Below are positions 1 to 10,745 of a stretch of DNA of 64,000 nucleotides, piece after piece (within the stretch, counting starts at the first letter, position 1; each line of letters starts with the position of its first letter). A model generated the notes under the pieces. That model saw only the letters and a list, made by a program, of their open reading frames with translations. It was not told the origin of the DNA and did no database searches. The DNA comes from Inia geoffrensis (taxonomy: Eukaryota; Chordata; Mammalia; Artiodactyla; Iniidae). A program made the translations under genes and the position numbers. The stretch lies in the NCBI GenBank assembly GCA_036417435.1, contig CM070900.1, forward strand, positions 114,677,315 to 114,741,314, read 5' to 3'.

Positions 1-734
1 AATTTCATCTCAGAAGCAAATTCACTGTGACAACAGACACGACCATACATACATAATCCAAACTGTCTGTCCCCAGTGTACACGTTTACAATTCAACAGA
101 GCTTTGTAATGAAACTTAGCCAGTTCACCTGTGTATCGTCCCTTTGCCAGCAATGGACAAACTTGGAGTAAGAAGTAACATCATCGAAATCATGGATGAC
201 TCATAAATTCAGAGTAAATGCCAACTAAACTTGGCTTTTGGAATTACCTTGCATTCTTAGAGAAAACTAAAAAAATGATAAAAATAATGTATTTTCCCTT
301 TGTGAAATTGTCTGAATGCTGAGTGTGCTTCCGTATGTCACAAAATAAGAGCAGCTCATATTTTGGATAAGAAAGGATCAGATTTATATCCACGTCCATA
401 AAGGACAGTCGGCGGAGGGTGGTAGAGTTTTAGCCTATTTACATTCCTTTTCTGAAATAACTGCAGTTCTTCTGCTGTTCTGCTAGTCTGCAATAAATGC
501 TAGGGGCTATTTACAGGAATAGGTCTTAAGAGAACAAAGTCAACAATGGTGTTTTGAAGGCCTAAGGAAAATCAGAATATCAAGTTGCATGCTTGGGAAA
601 TATGTTATTTCTGAACTCCATGAAGAGGTGAAGTGAGGTGAGGTGAGGTAAGAATGACAGGATCTCCTGGCTGTATGGGGAAATTCTAAAATGACATCAG
701 GGCTGAAGGATAAGATAAATGTGTCCAGTCACTC
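1..734. other. No gene or clear repeat seen
   Basis: AT-rich DNA without a long open frame, SINE or LINE signature that I can recognise. The only local structure is a short run of GTGAG-type pentamers at about 625-650 and a T-run near 763-771. Confidence 0.6.
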
Positions 735-890
735 TTAAGCTCTCCAACAAAAGATTCTTGCCTTTTTTTTTCATGAGGCTATACAGAAATGGTCTAATTT
801 ACAGGGCTTTTGTAAGTATCATATGAAGTTAGGATGAAAAAGTACTTAAAAATCTAGAAATCACTATTCAAAATATTAGGTATTATGATT
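735..890 (+). repeat. Possible MIR fragment, decayed
   Basis: The order 'catgaggctatacagaaatgg', then a T-rich block, then 'agtacttaaaa', then a TATTATGATTATT-like end follows the 3' half of the MIR SINE consensus (CTCATCTGTAAAATGG, GAGGATTAAATGAG, CTATTATTATT). Divergence is high, so this could be coincidence. Confidence 0.35.
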
Positions 891-1084
891 ATTAAACAAA
901 TTAAAAAAAACAGAAAGGAAAAGCTATTCTTCTAACTGTAGAGCACAGTATCTAAATTTCCACTGAAAAGTTGTTTATCAATTCCAAATATTATTCCCAG
1001 GTGAACAAGAAAAATTTTTCTCTCTAAATTATTATTTTTTTCCACATGTACTTTCACACTACTTTATATCCTTGTCCTTTAAAG

Positions 1085-1235
1085 CATTTCATTCACAGTA
1101 ACATTAATCCACAATCTCTCTATAAGGCAGGAAGAAATTCAAATGGCAGGGAAAGTAAACAGTGAGCCTGGACAGGAATCCACATTTCCTGACCTTCAGT
1201 TTAGTGTTCCATCTGTTAGGCCCTGGTATTTGAAT
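1085..1235 (-). repeat. MIR SINE fragment, antisense
   Basis: Reading left to right, 'cattaatccacaatctctctataaggcagg' followed by 'gagcctggacaggaatcc' and 'ctgaccttcag' matches the reverse complement of MIR (TTAATCCTCACAACAACCCTATGAGG ... AACCCAGGTCTG). The middle is deleted. MIR is a tRNA-derived SINE old enough to be shared by all mammals, with no coding content. Confidence 0.5.
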
Positions 1236-1944
1236 AATGAACTCAAATTAACCTAATCGTCATTGCTCAAAAGTTCATTAATCACAGCAGCAAATCTGAA
1301 CAAAATGAGTAAGTCAATGAAAACTAACACCCTAAAATTGCTTTTAAGTGTCATTCCCCATATAGCTAACGAATTAATGAGAGAAACTCTAATCCACATC
1401 TTGTACCTCATTAAAAATGGGACCCTTGTTTGACTACTATGTTTTAAAACATAATACCAAGGCTTAAACTGACAATACATTTTTCTTTCATCTTCTTAGT
1501 TTAACTTTGTTTGTCAAGCTAGAAGATTTCAATGTGGTTTTCTAAAAGTGGCACGTTTAATTTTTAGACAAACAAAATATATTATCTATCTTTTCCTGGA
1601 TTACCTTTATTTTAAGTCCATAACTTCCGTAACTATAGCACTGGAATAACTGATAGTCTTCTACCACTGTAGATTTACAGTAGAAAATATATAGAAAGAC
1701 ACAAGCATGTACAGATTTGGGTAGTTATTTCTTTTGTCAGTGTTCTAGGCACGTGACAAGAAGAGTCAATTGAGTTCCTCTAGATATAGCACCTGCGTAG
1801 AAAGATAATAAAAGTAAACCTAGAAGCACCAACTGCACTTCTCTTACCAATACAGTACATAATAACCAATCCCAGAATTATAACTTTCCTCAGTGTTTAG
1901 TGATTAATAAAAATGCTGCTTGATCAAAGCTATTATTAACAATA
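1236..1944. other. Unassigned AT-rich stretch
   Basis: Short open frames only, the longest about 75 codons and using common AT-rich codons. No repeat family recognised. Confidence 0.6.
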
Positions 1945-2070
1945 AGCTAGAATGTAAGCTCCAAGAAGTTAGAGACTTTATATGATTTGTCTGCTGTCAT
2001 ATGCCCATATTTTATGCATAGAACAGTACCTGGCATATAATAGGCACTCAATAAAATATCTGTTGAGTGA
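1945..2070 (+). repeat. LINE-2 3' end fragment
   Basis: The series 'gaatgtaagctccaagaa', 'gagacttta', 'agaacagtacctggcata' and 'aggcactcaataaa', ending in 'tgttgagtga', is the terminal segment of L2 (a CR1-clade LINE active early in mammals). No coding part of the element remains here. Confidence 0.85.
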
Positions 2071-3119
2071 AAAATATTAGGGAATTAAGCAGAGGCTCTG
2101 GCTGAGGAAGCAGAGTAATATTATCCAGAGTAGATCACAAAAAGCTTTAATAGAAGTGTTCAGTAGGGAAGCCTTTAATAAAATAATACCTCTTTTGACA
2201 GTGAAACATTGCAAGCCTTGCTGTTATACTTTCCCTCCAAAAAGCATACTCTTCAATACTTATGGTAGTGTATTAAATTTGGCAACAAATTACAAGTCAA
2301 AACCAAGCAGTTCTAAAATTAAGTCAATCTATATAAGAAATACTTCAAGGCAATCAAAGTGAATTTTTTAGAGCAATGAGTTCTACAACTAGAATGAAAG
2401 CCTGTAAATAAAAAAGTTACTTTTGCCTTAACTGACATTAAAAATTACTGAATGACAACTCAAAATTATTTCTTTATTTCTTCCTCTTGCTCCAACAAGC
2501 TGTTCGGGACTTCCAATTCAAGATGCACAATAGCGTCACAGAGGATACAGACCAACAATGGAGTTTTTTTTGAAAAAGGGTGGGAAGAGTACAAGTTACA
2601 GCCAAGGTCAAATATAATCGAATATATTAGTGAACTGGAAATGGAACAAAAATCAAGGGACTGGACAGGTGCTGAAGTAGTGATCTTGTTGGGCTATGGG
2701 TCTGGAAGTATGCTGAGACATCAGAAATTTCAGCTTCTGTGGGATAAAGAGAAACTAAAATGTTTCACAGGGGGGGACTGCACGTGGCACGTATTGATGC
2801 CTCTCTAGCTCAACTTCCTGAAAACAGACTGAAACAGTTTCTGTCAACTGTCGCCTGTGCTAGTGTTTTATGAAGCTGTAAGACTGGGTAAGTGAAAACA
2901 CCAATACAGCCTCCTGACCAGAAACTGAGCCAAGTCATCCTTTGTCTCCGAGATTAGACTGACCATATTACCTGTATTACTTTGTTATTGTAAGTCTGAG
3001 TTCCAGAATGGGGGCTCTAAATTGTGGGTGGAAGCCACTGCAGTACTATTAGACGTGAAGAGATGATAGAGGGAGGGGAAAAGAGGAGGAGAAAGAAAAG
3101 AAAACAAAAAACCTGCTAC
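2071..3119. other. Unassigned; possibly 5' part of ancient L1
   Basis: A 118-codon open frame at 2452-2808 is present, but its translation shows no motif I recognise and carries an unlikely Cys/Ser-rich start. Because a decayed L1 ORF1/ORF2 follows directly downstream in the same orientation, this stretch may be the old element's 5' UTR and ORF1 start. I see no diagnostic sequence to prove it. A purine-rich GA tract lies at about 3058-3105. Confidence 0.35.
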
Positions 3120-5020
3120 TCAAGATGAGTTTGCCAACCAATATTTCAAAACGCATGAATAAATCTAATGAAAATAAAGACAATCAATAAAATCAACTAT
3201 TTGAATATAAATGTGCTCCAGATGAAATTACTTTCATGAAATATTCTGACAAAGATCTTAAGAGAGTAGGTTAACAATGGCCAGAATTAGTGCAGACAAA
3301 ATTATCAATAAAAATAACAAGAGTCCACAAAATATACACAGAAATGAAATATGAATAGGTAAATGTGAAAAAATATAAACCTTGACGTTTAAAAATACAG
3401 TTATTGAAATTAAAAGATGCAATAAATGGGATAATTTTAGGCTGGGATCAAAGAGTGAATTAATGAAAGGGTAGTAAATACTGAAAAACTCACCCAAAAT
3501 GCAGCACAGAAAGACAAGGTTAAAAATTATGAAAGAATAGGTAAGATACTGGAAAGTATCCTAATATATCCTCCAGAAAAAGAGAATTGAAAAAGAAATA
3601 TGTGATAAGGCAATTCCTGAGAATTTTTCAGAATTAAGGAAAAACATGTCATTAGTTGATATGCACTTCAAGTATAAGTAGAATGAATAAGGATAAACAT
3701 AGACCTAAACATATTGTAATAAAACAGCAGAACTTTAAAAACTACCAGAGGGAGTAAAATACAAATTACCTACATTAGAATGACAGATAGGCAGCAACAG
3801 ATGTCAAGAAACAATGAAGTGATATTTGCAAGGTGCCAAGGAAATATAACACTTAACCTAAAATTTCATACCGACCCAAACTGTTAACTGTTATTCAAGA
3901 ATTGAGAGAAAAATAAATATAATTTAGACATAAAAAGACTGAAATACTTGGTACCAACATACTTACCAAAAGACTTATTAAAGTATATTCTTCTGGAACA
4001 AGAAAATTAAACTCATCAGGAAGGTATAATATACAAGAAACAAAGATAAACACAGCAAGTGTTTTGGCCACAGCAAATACGGGCCAAAATTTTTATCTAT
4101 GTACTAAACAAATGATAATACTTCTTGTTGAAAAAATCTATAAACAAAACATTGATGACTTGTTTCAATTAGAAAGAGGACAAAAATAATAAATATACTG
4201 TTAAAATTTTCACAATTAAATATACATGTTAAAATTTATGAGGAAACGTTAATAAAATCCACAATTTCCAAATTATCAGAAAAAAATAAGAGGCTGAAGA
4301 AGGCATTATCAGTTCACCAGAAGATAGGAAAAGAGAAAAATTAAGAAGAAAAGAAACAAAAGATAATAAACAGGAAACATAAAATAATGTAGATGTCATC
4401 CAATGTATCAGTAATCACAATAAATGTACATAAACTAAACTCACTTATTAAGAGAGAGAAAACTTGAATTTATTAAAAAAGTCAAACTATTAATTGTTTA
4501 CAAGAATCTTATCTAAAACAAAAACATACAAAAGGCTGAAAATAAAATATGAAATACACTAAAAACAAGAACAAGACACTACCTTAGCAATAAGAAAATT
4601 GGACAAAATATAATTTAAAAGAAAAAAAGCATTAAAAGGATAAAAGGATATTTGTAATAGAAAAAACTATCAAAATACATGAAAAATATCAATGTAATCT
4701 TAAAACATATTTGGCAAAACCTGACAGAATTCAAAGGAGATAGTGAGAAATACCCAATCAAACTAAAAGATTCAAAACACATTTATCAGATACTGGTAGA
4801 TCAAGCACATAAAATAATAGTAAGGATAGAAAAGGTGTGAACAAACAAAAAGTTTGACAAGTTAACAGAAAATATTGATAAAAACTACTATGCACAAGAT
4901 TCCCACTAAAATCTTAAAAAATTTTTTTCAAAATGATGTCATTCACACTATGCTTTTGACCCAATATTACTAAATTAGGGCTCAGCAGGAAAATAAAAAT
5001 AAAACATTGAAAACCTTTTT
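3120..5020 (+). mobile_element. Ancient L1 (L1M/L1ME class), left half: ORF1 to ORF2 endonuclease region
   Basis: The DNA is A-rich on the + strand and keeps the order of L1 landmarks. ORF1 C-terminal sequence occurs at about 3590-3900 (blocks like 'attcctgagaatttttcag', 'aaattacctacattagaatgaca', 'gaaacaatgaagtgatat'), followed by the inter-ORF region and endonuclease-domain relics at about 4390-4900. Every frame is full of stops and frameshifts, so nothing is translatable. The same element resumes at 8606 after a younger insertion, and ORF2 homology then reads on without loss. This is a LINE-1 pseudo-element, probably predating the split of placental orders. Confidence 0.7.
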
Positions 5021-5034
5021 AAAAGTGTGCTCTC
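5021..5034. repeat. Left target-site duplication of the young L1 insertion
   Basis: The sequence aaaagtgtgctctc directly follows a T-run, giving a TT|AAAA junction, which is the preferred nick site of the L1 endonuclease. The partner copy is at 8606-8617, aaaagtgctctc, differing only by one TG dinucleotide. Confidence 0.75.
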
Positions 5035-6245
5035 TTGCACCTAAAGCAATTAGAGAAAGAAGAACAAAAAAACCCCAGAGTCAGCAGAAGGAAAGAAATC
5101 ATAAAGACAGATCAGAAATAAATGACAAAGAAATGAAGGAAACGATAGCAAAGGTCAATAAAACTAAAAGCTGGTTCTTTGAGAAGATAAACAAAATTGA
5201 TAAACCATTAGCCAGACTCATCAAGAAAAAAAGGGAGAAGACTCTAATCAATAGAATTAGAAATGAAAAAGGAGAAGTAACAACTGACACTGCAGAAATA
5301 CAAAAGATCATGAGAGATTACTACAAGCAACTCTATGCCAATAAAATGGACAGCCTGGAAGAAATGGACAAATTCTTAGAAATGCACAACCTGCCAAGAC
5401 TGAATCAGGAAGAAATAAACAATATGAACAGACCAATCACAAGCACTGAAATTGAAACTGTGATTAAAAATCTTCCAACAAACAAAAACCCAGGACCAGA
5501 TGGCTTCACAGGTGAATTCTATCAAACATTTAGAGAAGAGCTAACACCTATCCTTCTCAAACTCTTCCAAAATATAGCAGAGGGAGGAACACTCCCAAAC
5601 TCATTCTACGAGGCCATCACCCTGATACCAAAACCAGACAAGGATGTCACAAAGAAAGAAAACTACAGGCCAATATCACTGATGAACATAGATGCAAAAA
5701 TCCTCAACAAAATACTAGCAAACAGAATCCAACAGCACATTAAAAGGATCATACACCATGATCAAGTGGGGTTTATTCCAGGAATGCAAGGATTCTTCAA
5801 TATATGCAAATCAACCAACGTGATACACCACATTAACAAATTGAAGGAGAAAAATCATATGATCATCTCAATAGATGCAGAGAATTTTGACAAAATTCAA
5901 CACCCATTTATGATAAAAACCCTGCAGAAAAGAGGCATAGAGGGAACTTTCCTCAACATAATAAAGGCCATATATGACAAACCCACAGCCAACATCGTCC
6001 TCAATGGTGAAAAACTGGAAGCATTTCCACTAAGATCAGGAACAAGACAAGGTTGCCCACTCTCACCACTCTTATTCAACATAGTTTTGGAAGTTTTAGC
6101 TACAGCAATCAGAGAAGAAAAGGAAATAAAAGGAATCCAAATCGGGAAAGAAGAAGGAAAGCAGTCACTGTTTGCAGATGACATGATACTATACATAGAG
6201 AATCCAAAAGATGCTACCAGAAAACTTCTAGAGCTAATCAAATGA
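5035..6245 (+). pseudogene. L1 ORF2 fragment: reverse transcriptase fingers/palm
   Basis: ORF2p of LINE-1 is a cytoplasmic/nuclear endonuclease-reverse transcriptase that copies its RNA at a nicked chromosomal site. The open frame runs from the truncation point to a stop at 6243-6245, and the first nine or so codons upstream (from 5007) belong to the older host element. Visible RT signatures are NPGPDGF (near 5488), YRPISL, the first catalytic aspartate in ISIDA...FDKIQ (near 5868), [14 protein letters not shown] (near 6036) and FADD at 6171-6182 holding the paired catalytic aspartates. Two in-frame codon losses compared with related copies are seen: FYEAITL instead of an extra Thr, and AENFDK lacking one residue. 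The frame ends because of one extra A at about 6240-6242. The product would lack endonuclease and the C-terminal region. Confidence 0.9.
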
Positions 6246-6246
6246 A

Positions 6247-7896
6247 TCTGGTAAAGTAGCAGGATACAAAATTAATGCACAGAAATCTGTGACATTCCTA
6301 TACACTACTGATGAAAAATCTGAAAGTGAAATCAAGAAAACACTCCCATTTACCACTGCAAAAAAAAGAATAAAATATCTAGGAATAAACCTACCTAAGG
6401 AGACAAAAGACCTGTATATAGAAAATTATAAGACACTGATGAAAGAAATTAAAGATGATACAAATAGATGGAGAGATATACCATGTTCTTGGACTGGAAG
6501 AATCAACATTGTGAAAATGACTCTACTACCCAATGCAATCTACAGATTCAATGCAATCCCTATCAAACTACCACTGGCATTTTCCACAGAACTAGAACAA
6601 AAAATTTCACAATTTGTATGGAAACACAAAAGAACCCGAATAGCCAAAGCAATCTTGAGAACGAAAAACAGAGCTGGAGGAATCAGGCTCCCTGACTTCA
6701 GACTATACTACAAAGCTACAGCAATCAAGACAATATGGTACTGGCACAAAAACAGAAAGATAGATCAATGGAACAGGATAGAAAGCCCAGAGATAAACCC
6801 ACGCACATATGGTCACCTTATCTTTGATAAAGGAGGCAGAAATGTACAGAGGAGAAAGGACAGCCTCTTCAATAAGTGGTGCTGGGAACACTGGACAGGT
6901 ACACGTAAAAGCATGAGATTAGATCACTCCCTAACACCATACACAAAAATAAGCTCAAAATGGATTAAAGACCTAAATGTAAGGCCAGAAACTATCAAAC
7001 TCTTAGAGGAAAACATAGGCAGAACACTCTATGACATAAATCACAGCAAGATCCTTTTTGACCCACCTCCTAGAGAAATGGAAATAAAAACAAAAATAAA
7101 CAAATGGGACCTAATGAAACTTCAAAGCTTTTGCACAGCAAAGGAAACCATAAACAAGACCAAAAGACAACCCTCAGAATGGGAGAAAACATTTTCAAAT
7201 GAAGCAACTGATAAAGGATTAATCTCAAAAATTTATAAGCAGCTCATGCAGCTCAATAACAAAAAAACAAACAACCCAATCCAAAAATGGGCAGAAGACC
7301 TAAACACACATTTCTCCAAAGAAGATATACAGATTGCCAACAAACACATGAAAGAATGCTCAACTTCATTAATCATTAGAGAAATGCAAATCAAAACTAC
7401 AATGAGATATCATCTCACAGCAGTCAGAATGGCCATCATCAAAAAATCTAGAAACAATAAATGCTGGAGAGGGTGTGGAGAAAAGGGAACACTCTTGCAC
7501 TGCTGGTGGGAATGTGAATTGGTACAGCCACTATGGAGAACAGTATGGAGGTTCCTTAAAAAACTACAAACAGAATTACCATATGCCCCGGCAATCCCAC
7601 TACTGGGCATATACCCTGAGAAAACCAAAATTGAAAAAGAGGCATGTACCAAAATGTTCATCGCAGCTCTATTTATAATAGCCCGGAGATGGAAACAACC
7701 TAAGTGTCCATCATCGGATGAATGGATAAAGAAGATGTGGCACATATATACAATGGAATATTACTCAGCCATAAAAGGAAACAAAATTGAGCTATTTGTA
7801 GTGAGGTGGATGGACCTAGAGTCTGTCATACAGAGTGAAATAAGTCAGAGAGAGAAAGACAAATACCGTATGCTAACACACATATGTGGAATTTAA
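6247..7896 (+). pseudogene. L1 ORF2 fragment: thumb and C-terminal Cys/His region
   Basis: This is the continuation of ORF2 in the next frame after the one-base insertion; it stays open for at least 535 codons (first ATG-like start considered at 6289) to the natural ORF2 stop at 7894-7896. It contains the conserved L1 segments [14 protein letters not shown], the W-rich '[18 protein letters not shown]' stretch, and the C-terminal cysteine/histidine motif C-X3-C-X7-H-X4-C (Cys codons at 7462, 7474 and 7513, His at 7498), thought to bind nucleic acid. The terminal segment ends HICGI, as expected for the family. No ORF1 or promoter lies upstream, so expression would need a flanking promoter. The intact length reflects recent insertion, not selection, as far as can be judged. 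Confidence 0.9.
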
Positions 7897-8286
7897 GAAA
7901 ATAAAAATGTCATGAAGAACCTAGGGGTAAGACAGGAATAAAGACACAGACCTACTAGAGAGTGGACTTCAGGATATAGGGAGGGGGAAGGGTAAGCTGT
8001 GACAAAGCGAGAGAGTGACATGGATATATAAACACTACCAAACGTAAAATAGATAGCTAGTGGGAAGCAGCTGCATAGCCCAGGGAGATCAGCTCGGTGC
8101 TTTGTGACCACCTAGAGGGGTGGGATACATACGGAGGGTGGGAGGGAGGGAGACGCAAGAGGGAAGAGATATGGGAACATATGTATATGTATAATTGATT
8201 CACTTTGTTATAAAGCAGAAACTAACACACCATTGTAAATCAATTATACTCCAATAAGGATGTTAAAAAAAAAAAAAAAAAAAAAA

Positions 8287-8605
8287 GGAAGAGAGAGGGG
8301 TGTGAGAGGAAACTGGGCAGTGGAGTCATATTATTCAGGGGATGATGGAAGCCCTTAGGGATTTATCGAGCAGGTAGGGTAGTAACTTGAAGAAACACAA
8401 CTTCAAAAGATTTGTTAAAATCTTTTAACGATTTAAGATAGCTTTTCTTTAACCAGAAAATTGTATCAACCAGAAAATCCCATCATCCAAACATTGGATT
8501 TGTAATGGATTCTTTACTACAGAATTCATAGTTGTTTTTTTACCCCATAATAATGCTGAGATTTTGAAGATCACATGGAGGTGTCCTAAAAACATAAAAA
8601 AAAAA
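8287..8605 (+). mobile_element. Probable L1 3'-transduced flank with second poly(A)
   Basis: Between the L1 A-run and the right target-site duplication lie about 309 bp that are neither young L1 nor the ancient host L1, then an A-run at 8596-8605 that merges with the duplication. The host element's ORF2 homology stops at 5020 and resumes at 8606-8620 without a gap, so this segment arrived with the L1. I see no canonical AATAAA just before the second A-run; 'aataat' near 8549 is the closest. An alternative is that the segment was an older interruption of the host element. Confidence 0.65.
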
Positions 8606-8617
8606 AAAAGTGCTCTC
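8606..8617. repeat. Right target-site duplication of the young L1 insertion
   Basis: aaaagtgctctc follows the second A-run and matches the copy at 5021-5034 apart from a TG repeat-unit difference, typical of slippage after insertion. Confidence 0.72.
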
Positions 8618-9060
8618 AAACTAATTAAAGAAGTTAAAATGAAAATCACAAAATATTTAGAACTAAATGAGGGTACCAAATTTTATTGTAAAGCTGCTAC
8701 AGTGACACTGAAAGCTAAATTTATAGCCTTAATTGCACTTATTTACAAAACAAAACGAAGAAGAGATAATTTAATTCAAAAGCTAACTAAAGATTTAAAC
8801 GTAAATAAATTAGGTAGAAAAATAAATAATAAAAAAACTTACTGGAAAAAAGCAGAGACAGTAACCATAACCTTGTTCTTTGAAAATATAAATAAAATAG
8901 ATAAACCTAGAGAAAGGCTTATTAAGAAAGAGGCACAAATAAACAATACTGGGTATGAAAAGGGGATGATGTTTATAGTAAATTGATAGGACTTTAAAAA
9001 TCATACAGAGATACAAAAATTCATAAAGTAACAAATTTGAAAGGTATAGATGTAAATACA
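8618..9060 (+). mobile_element. Ancient L1, right half: ORF2 between endonuclease and RT
   Basis: A 140-codon open frame (8564-8986) covers this segment. Recognisable L1 ORF2 blocks include 'aaaatatttagaactaaatga', 'aaatttatagccttaa', and 'ttctttgaaaatataaataaaatagataaacc' (FFENINKIDKPRERLIKK in translation, the segment preceding the RT domain). It continues directly from the ancient element at 5020 once the insertion is removed. The sequence fades into unrecognised DNA after about 9060. Confidence 0.72.
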
Positions 9061-9279
9061 GATTTAGATACAGATAGAATTTAAGTGTCTGTGCACGTGA
9101 GAGAGAAAGAAAACTACAATTTAAGCTGGAAATAAACAGATAATAAAATAATTAATAATCCAGTAACAATTAACCAAATGTGATCCACAATCCATAATAT
9201 CCTGGCCCAGAAGAAATCAAAAGGGTTGTTTGGAAGAACACTGTCTTCTGGCCATTGTCTTTCTCTACAACTTACAGCG
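9061..9279. other. Unassigned AT-rich stretch
   Basis: No clear homology seen; may include more decayed L1. Confidence 0.4.
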
Positions 9280-9457
9280 ATGATTCAGAAAGTTTAGGGT
9301 ACAGAAGAATCACCTTGGAAATTTATTACTAACGCAAACTATCAATCTTCATCATGGGAGATTCTAAATCAAAAATTCTGGAACACCTGTATTTTAAACA
9401 ACCATTCTTAGTAACCCTGATGGAGTCGGCCCTCCAGCCACCTTGTGAGAAACACTG
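9280..9457. mobile_element. MER5-like hAT DNA transposon relic
   Basis: 'gaatcaccttggaaattt', 'gattctaaatcaaaa', 'ctgtattttaaacaacc' and a terminal 'gtgagaaacactgctt' follow the layout of MER5A, a non-autonomous hAT-Charlie element with ends of the type CAGTGTTTCTCA. No transposase is present, as usual for this family. Confidence 0.6.
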
Positions 9458-10639
9458 CTTTAAGACACAAGACATTTTGGATATCTATCTATAAAAGCTC
9501 AATATGTCTTCCTAACTGTGGTGAACACATACCATAGGTGTGTGTATAGGGGTAAAGGTATAAATTCTGTGGTGCCTACAGAATTAGTAACTAAAAACAA
9601 TAACAAAACTATTAGAAAATCACATGCCCATGTTTTCCTGTTGAACATACAGACTATGAATTTCCAAAAGTTTCAAGAGCATAATCAATCTCTCCTCTCT
9701 ATATAAGAGAGCAAAACTTGACCAGATAAGTTACAGCTACTCCCCTCAGTACACTGCTAGCAGTTAGGGCCCAGGGGTTACAGAAATTGGGAGTGAGTGT
9801 TATAAGGAGATGCAAAGTCCCAGTACTACTCACCTTTGAAGGGTGGTGCTTATAACTACTCACTCTGAGTGAGCAGAAGTGAAGACCTTGGTCTCCAACT
9901 CTAGAGCAGCTGAATGGCAGACAACTCGGGGATGCCAGCCTGAGTGTTATTGCCAATGGATCACTGCAGAGGACCAGACTGATGTCCCTGCCTTCCTTCC
10001 CCCCATGGCTTACAATTATAAAAGTCCCCAAGAACCTAAGTACAGTCACAGGAAAAAAGCCAAGGGAGATCAGAATTGCCAGATTAAGCTTCCACCTCCG
10101 CCCCAAGCAGAATGGGGCTCAATTCAGCTATGATCAAATAGAATCATATTCCTTACATATCTGTGTGGGTGAACTGAGATTCACACCCTCGACATTCCAG
10201 GCAGAAGGACCCTAAATAAAACAGAAGGATTGGAGAGCCGGGCATTTACAGGAAATAGCAATCAGTTTGGCATTGCTTAAACAGTGGGTAAAGGAAACTG
10301 AATACCGAAGACTTTCAAACGTTGGATTCAAAAGTTCTGATTTTATGCTAAGTTACAGGGAACCATCACAGGTTTGGGAATTGGGAGCGTGCAGGCAAAG
10401 AAACACATTCTCAGAACTGTGTTGAGAAACACAATTCATGGTAAAATGTATTTGATGGAGAAGACAGGAGACTGAGAGAACACTAAGTTGACTGATTCTT
10501 GCAATAATCAAAGATATGATTTTGATTGGGTGAAATATATATACAATATATATGTGTGCGTGCACATGTGCATGCATATAAAACTCAAGAGATGACCTTC
10601 TAAATGAATCAGTCCCACAGTCTCAGCCAAATTAACCCA
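9458..10639. other. Unassigned stretch
   Basis: Contains a 135-codon open frame on the minus strand (9699-10106) and two shorter + frames overlapping it. None shows a domain I recognise and the mutual overlap argues for chance. Moderately GC-rich relative to its surroundings between about 9760 and 10210. A 35-nt alternating purine/pyrimidine tract is listed separately. Confidence 0.5.
10546..10580. repeat. Alternating purine-pyrimidine tract
   Basis: An unbroken 35-nt alternation of purine and pyrimidine made of AT, GT, GC and CA steps, with no exact repeat unit. Such runs are the classic sequence requirement for Z-DNA; no other function is implied by the sequence. Confidence 0.75.
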
Positions 10640-10745
10640 GCATGTTCTGTCATTTAATCCTCAAAACAAGTTGATACATAGGTCTCGTTATCTCCCAGTA
10701 ACAGGAGGAAACAGCCTCCACAAAGTTAAGGAACTTCCTCACGTT
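10640..10745 (-). repeat. MIR SINE fragment, antisense
   Basis: 'catttaatcctcaaaacaag', 'gttatctccca', 'aacaggaggaaaca' and 'aagttaaggaacttcctc' match the reverse complement of the MIR core in order. Confidence 0.75.

Larger units (their letters stand above)
5035..8286 (+). mobile_element. Younger L1, 5'-truncated, with poly(A)
   Basis: This 3.25-kb insertion begins inside ORF2, downstream of the endonuclease domain. It holds most of the reverse transcriptase and C-terminal regions, a 3' UTR of about 370 bp (7897-8264) with the usual GGGAGGGAGGGAG G-rich segment near 8140 and 'ccattgtaaatcaattatac' near the end, and a 22-bp A-run at 8265-8286. It lies in the ancient L1, in the same orientation. 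It lacks the 5' UTR, ORF1 and endonuclease, so it cannot move by itself. The sequence is much less decayed than the host element: two long open frames remain, separated by one frameshift. Confidence 0.93.

Noticed and set aside
2452..2808. 118-codon + frame as a possible gene
   Set aside because: No motif, no clear context for a gene; next to a decayed L1 in the same orientation, so more likely part of that element or chance.
8287..8605. Simple independent insertion of a second retrocopy next to the L1
   Set aside because: A separate event would need its own target duplication at 8286; the only duplication pairs 5021 with 8606, so a single insertion is simpler.
9699..10106. 135-codon minus-strand open frame
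   Set aside because: Overlaps two + strand frames, has no recognised domain and lies in a locally GC-richer patch where long frames arise by chance.
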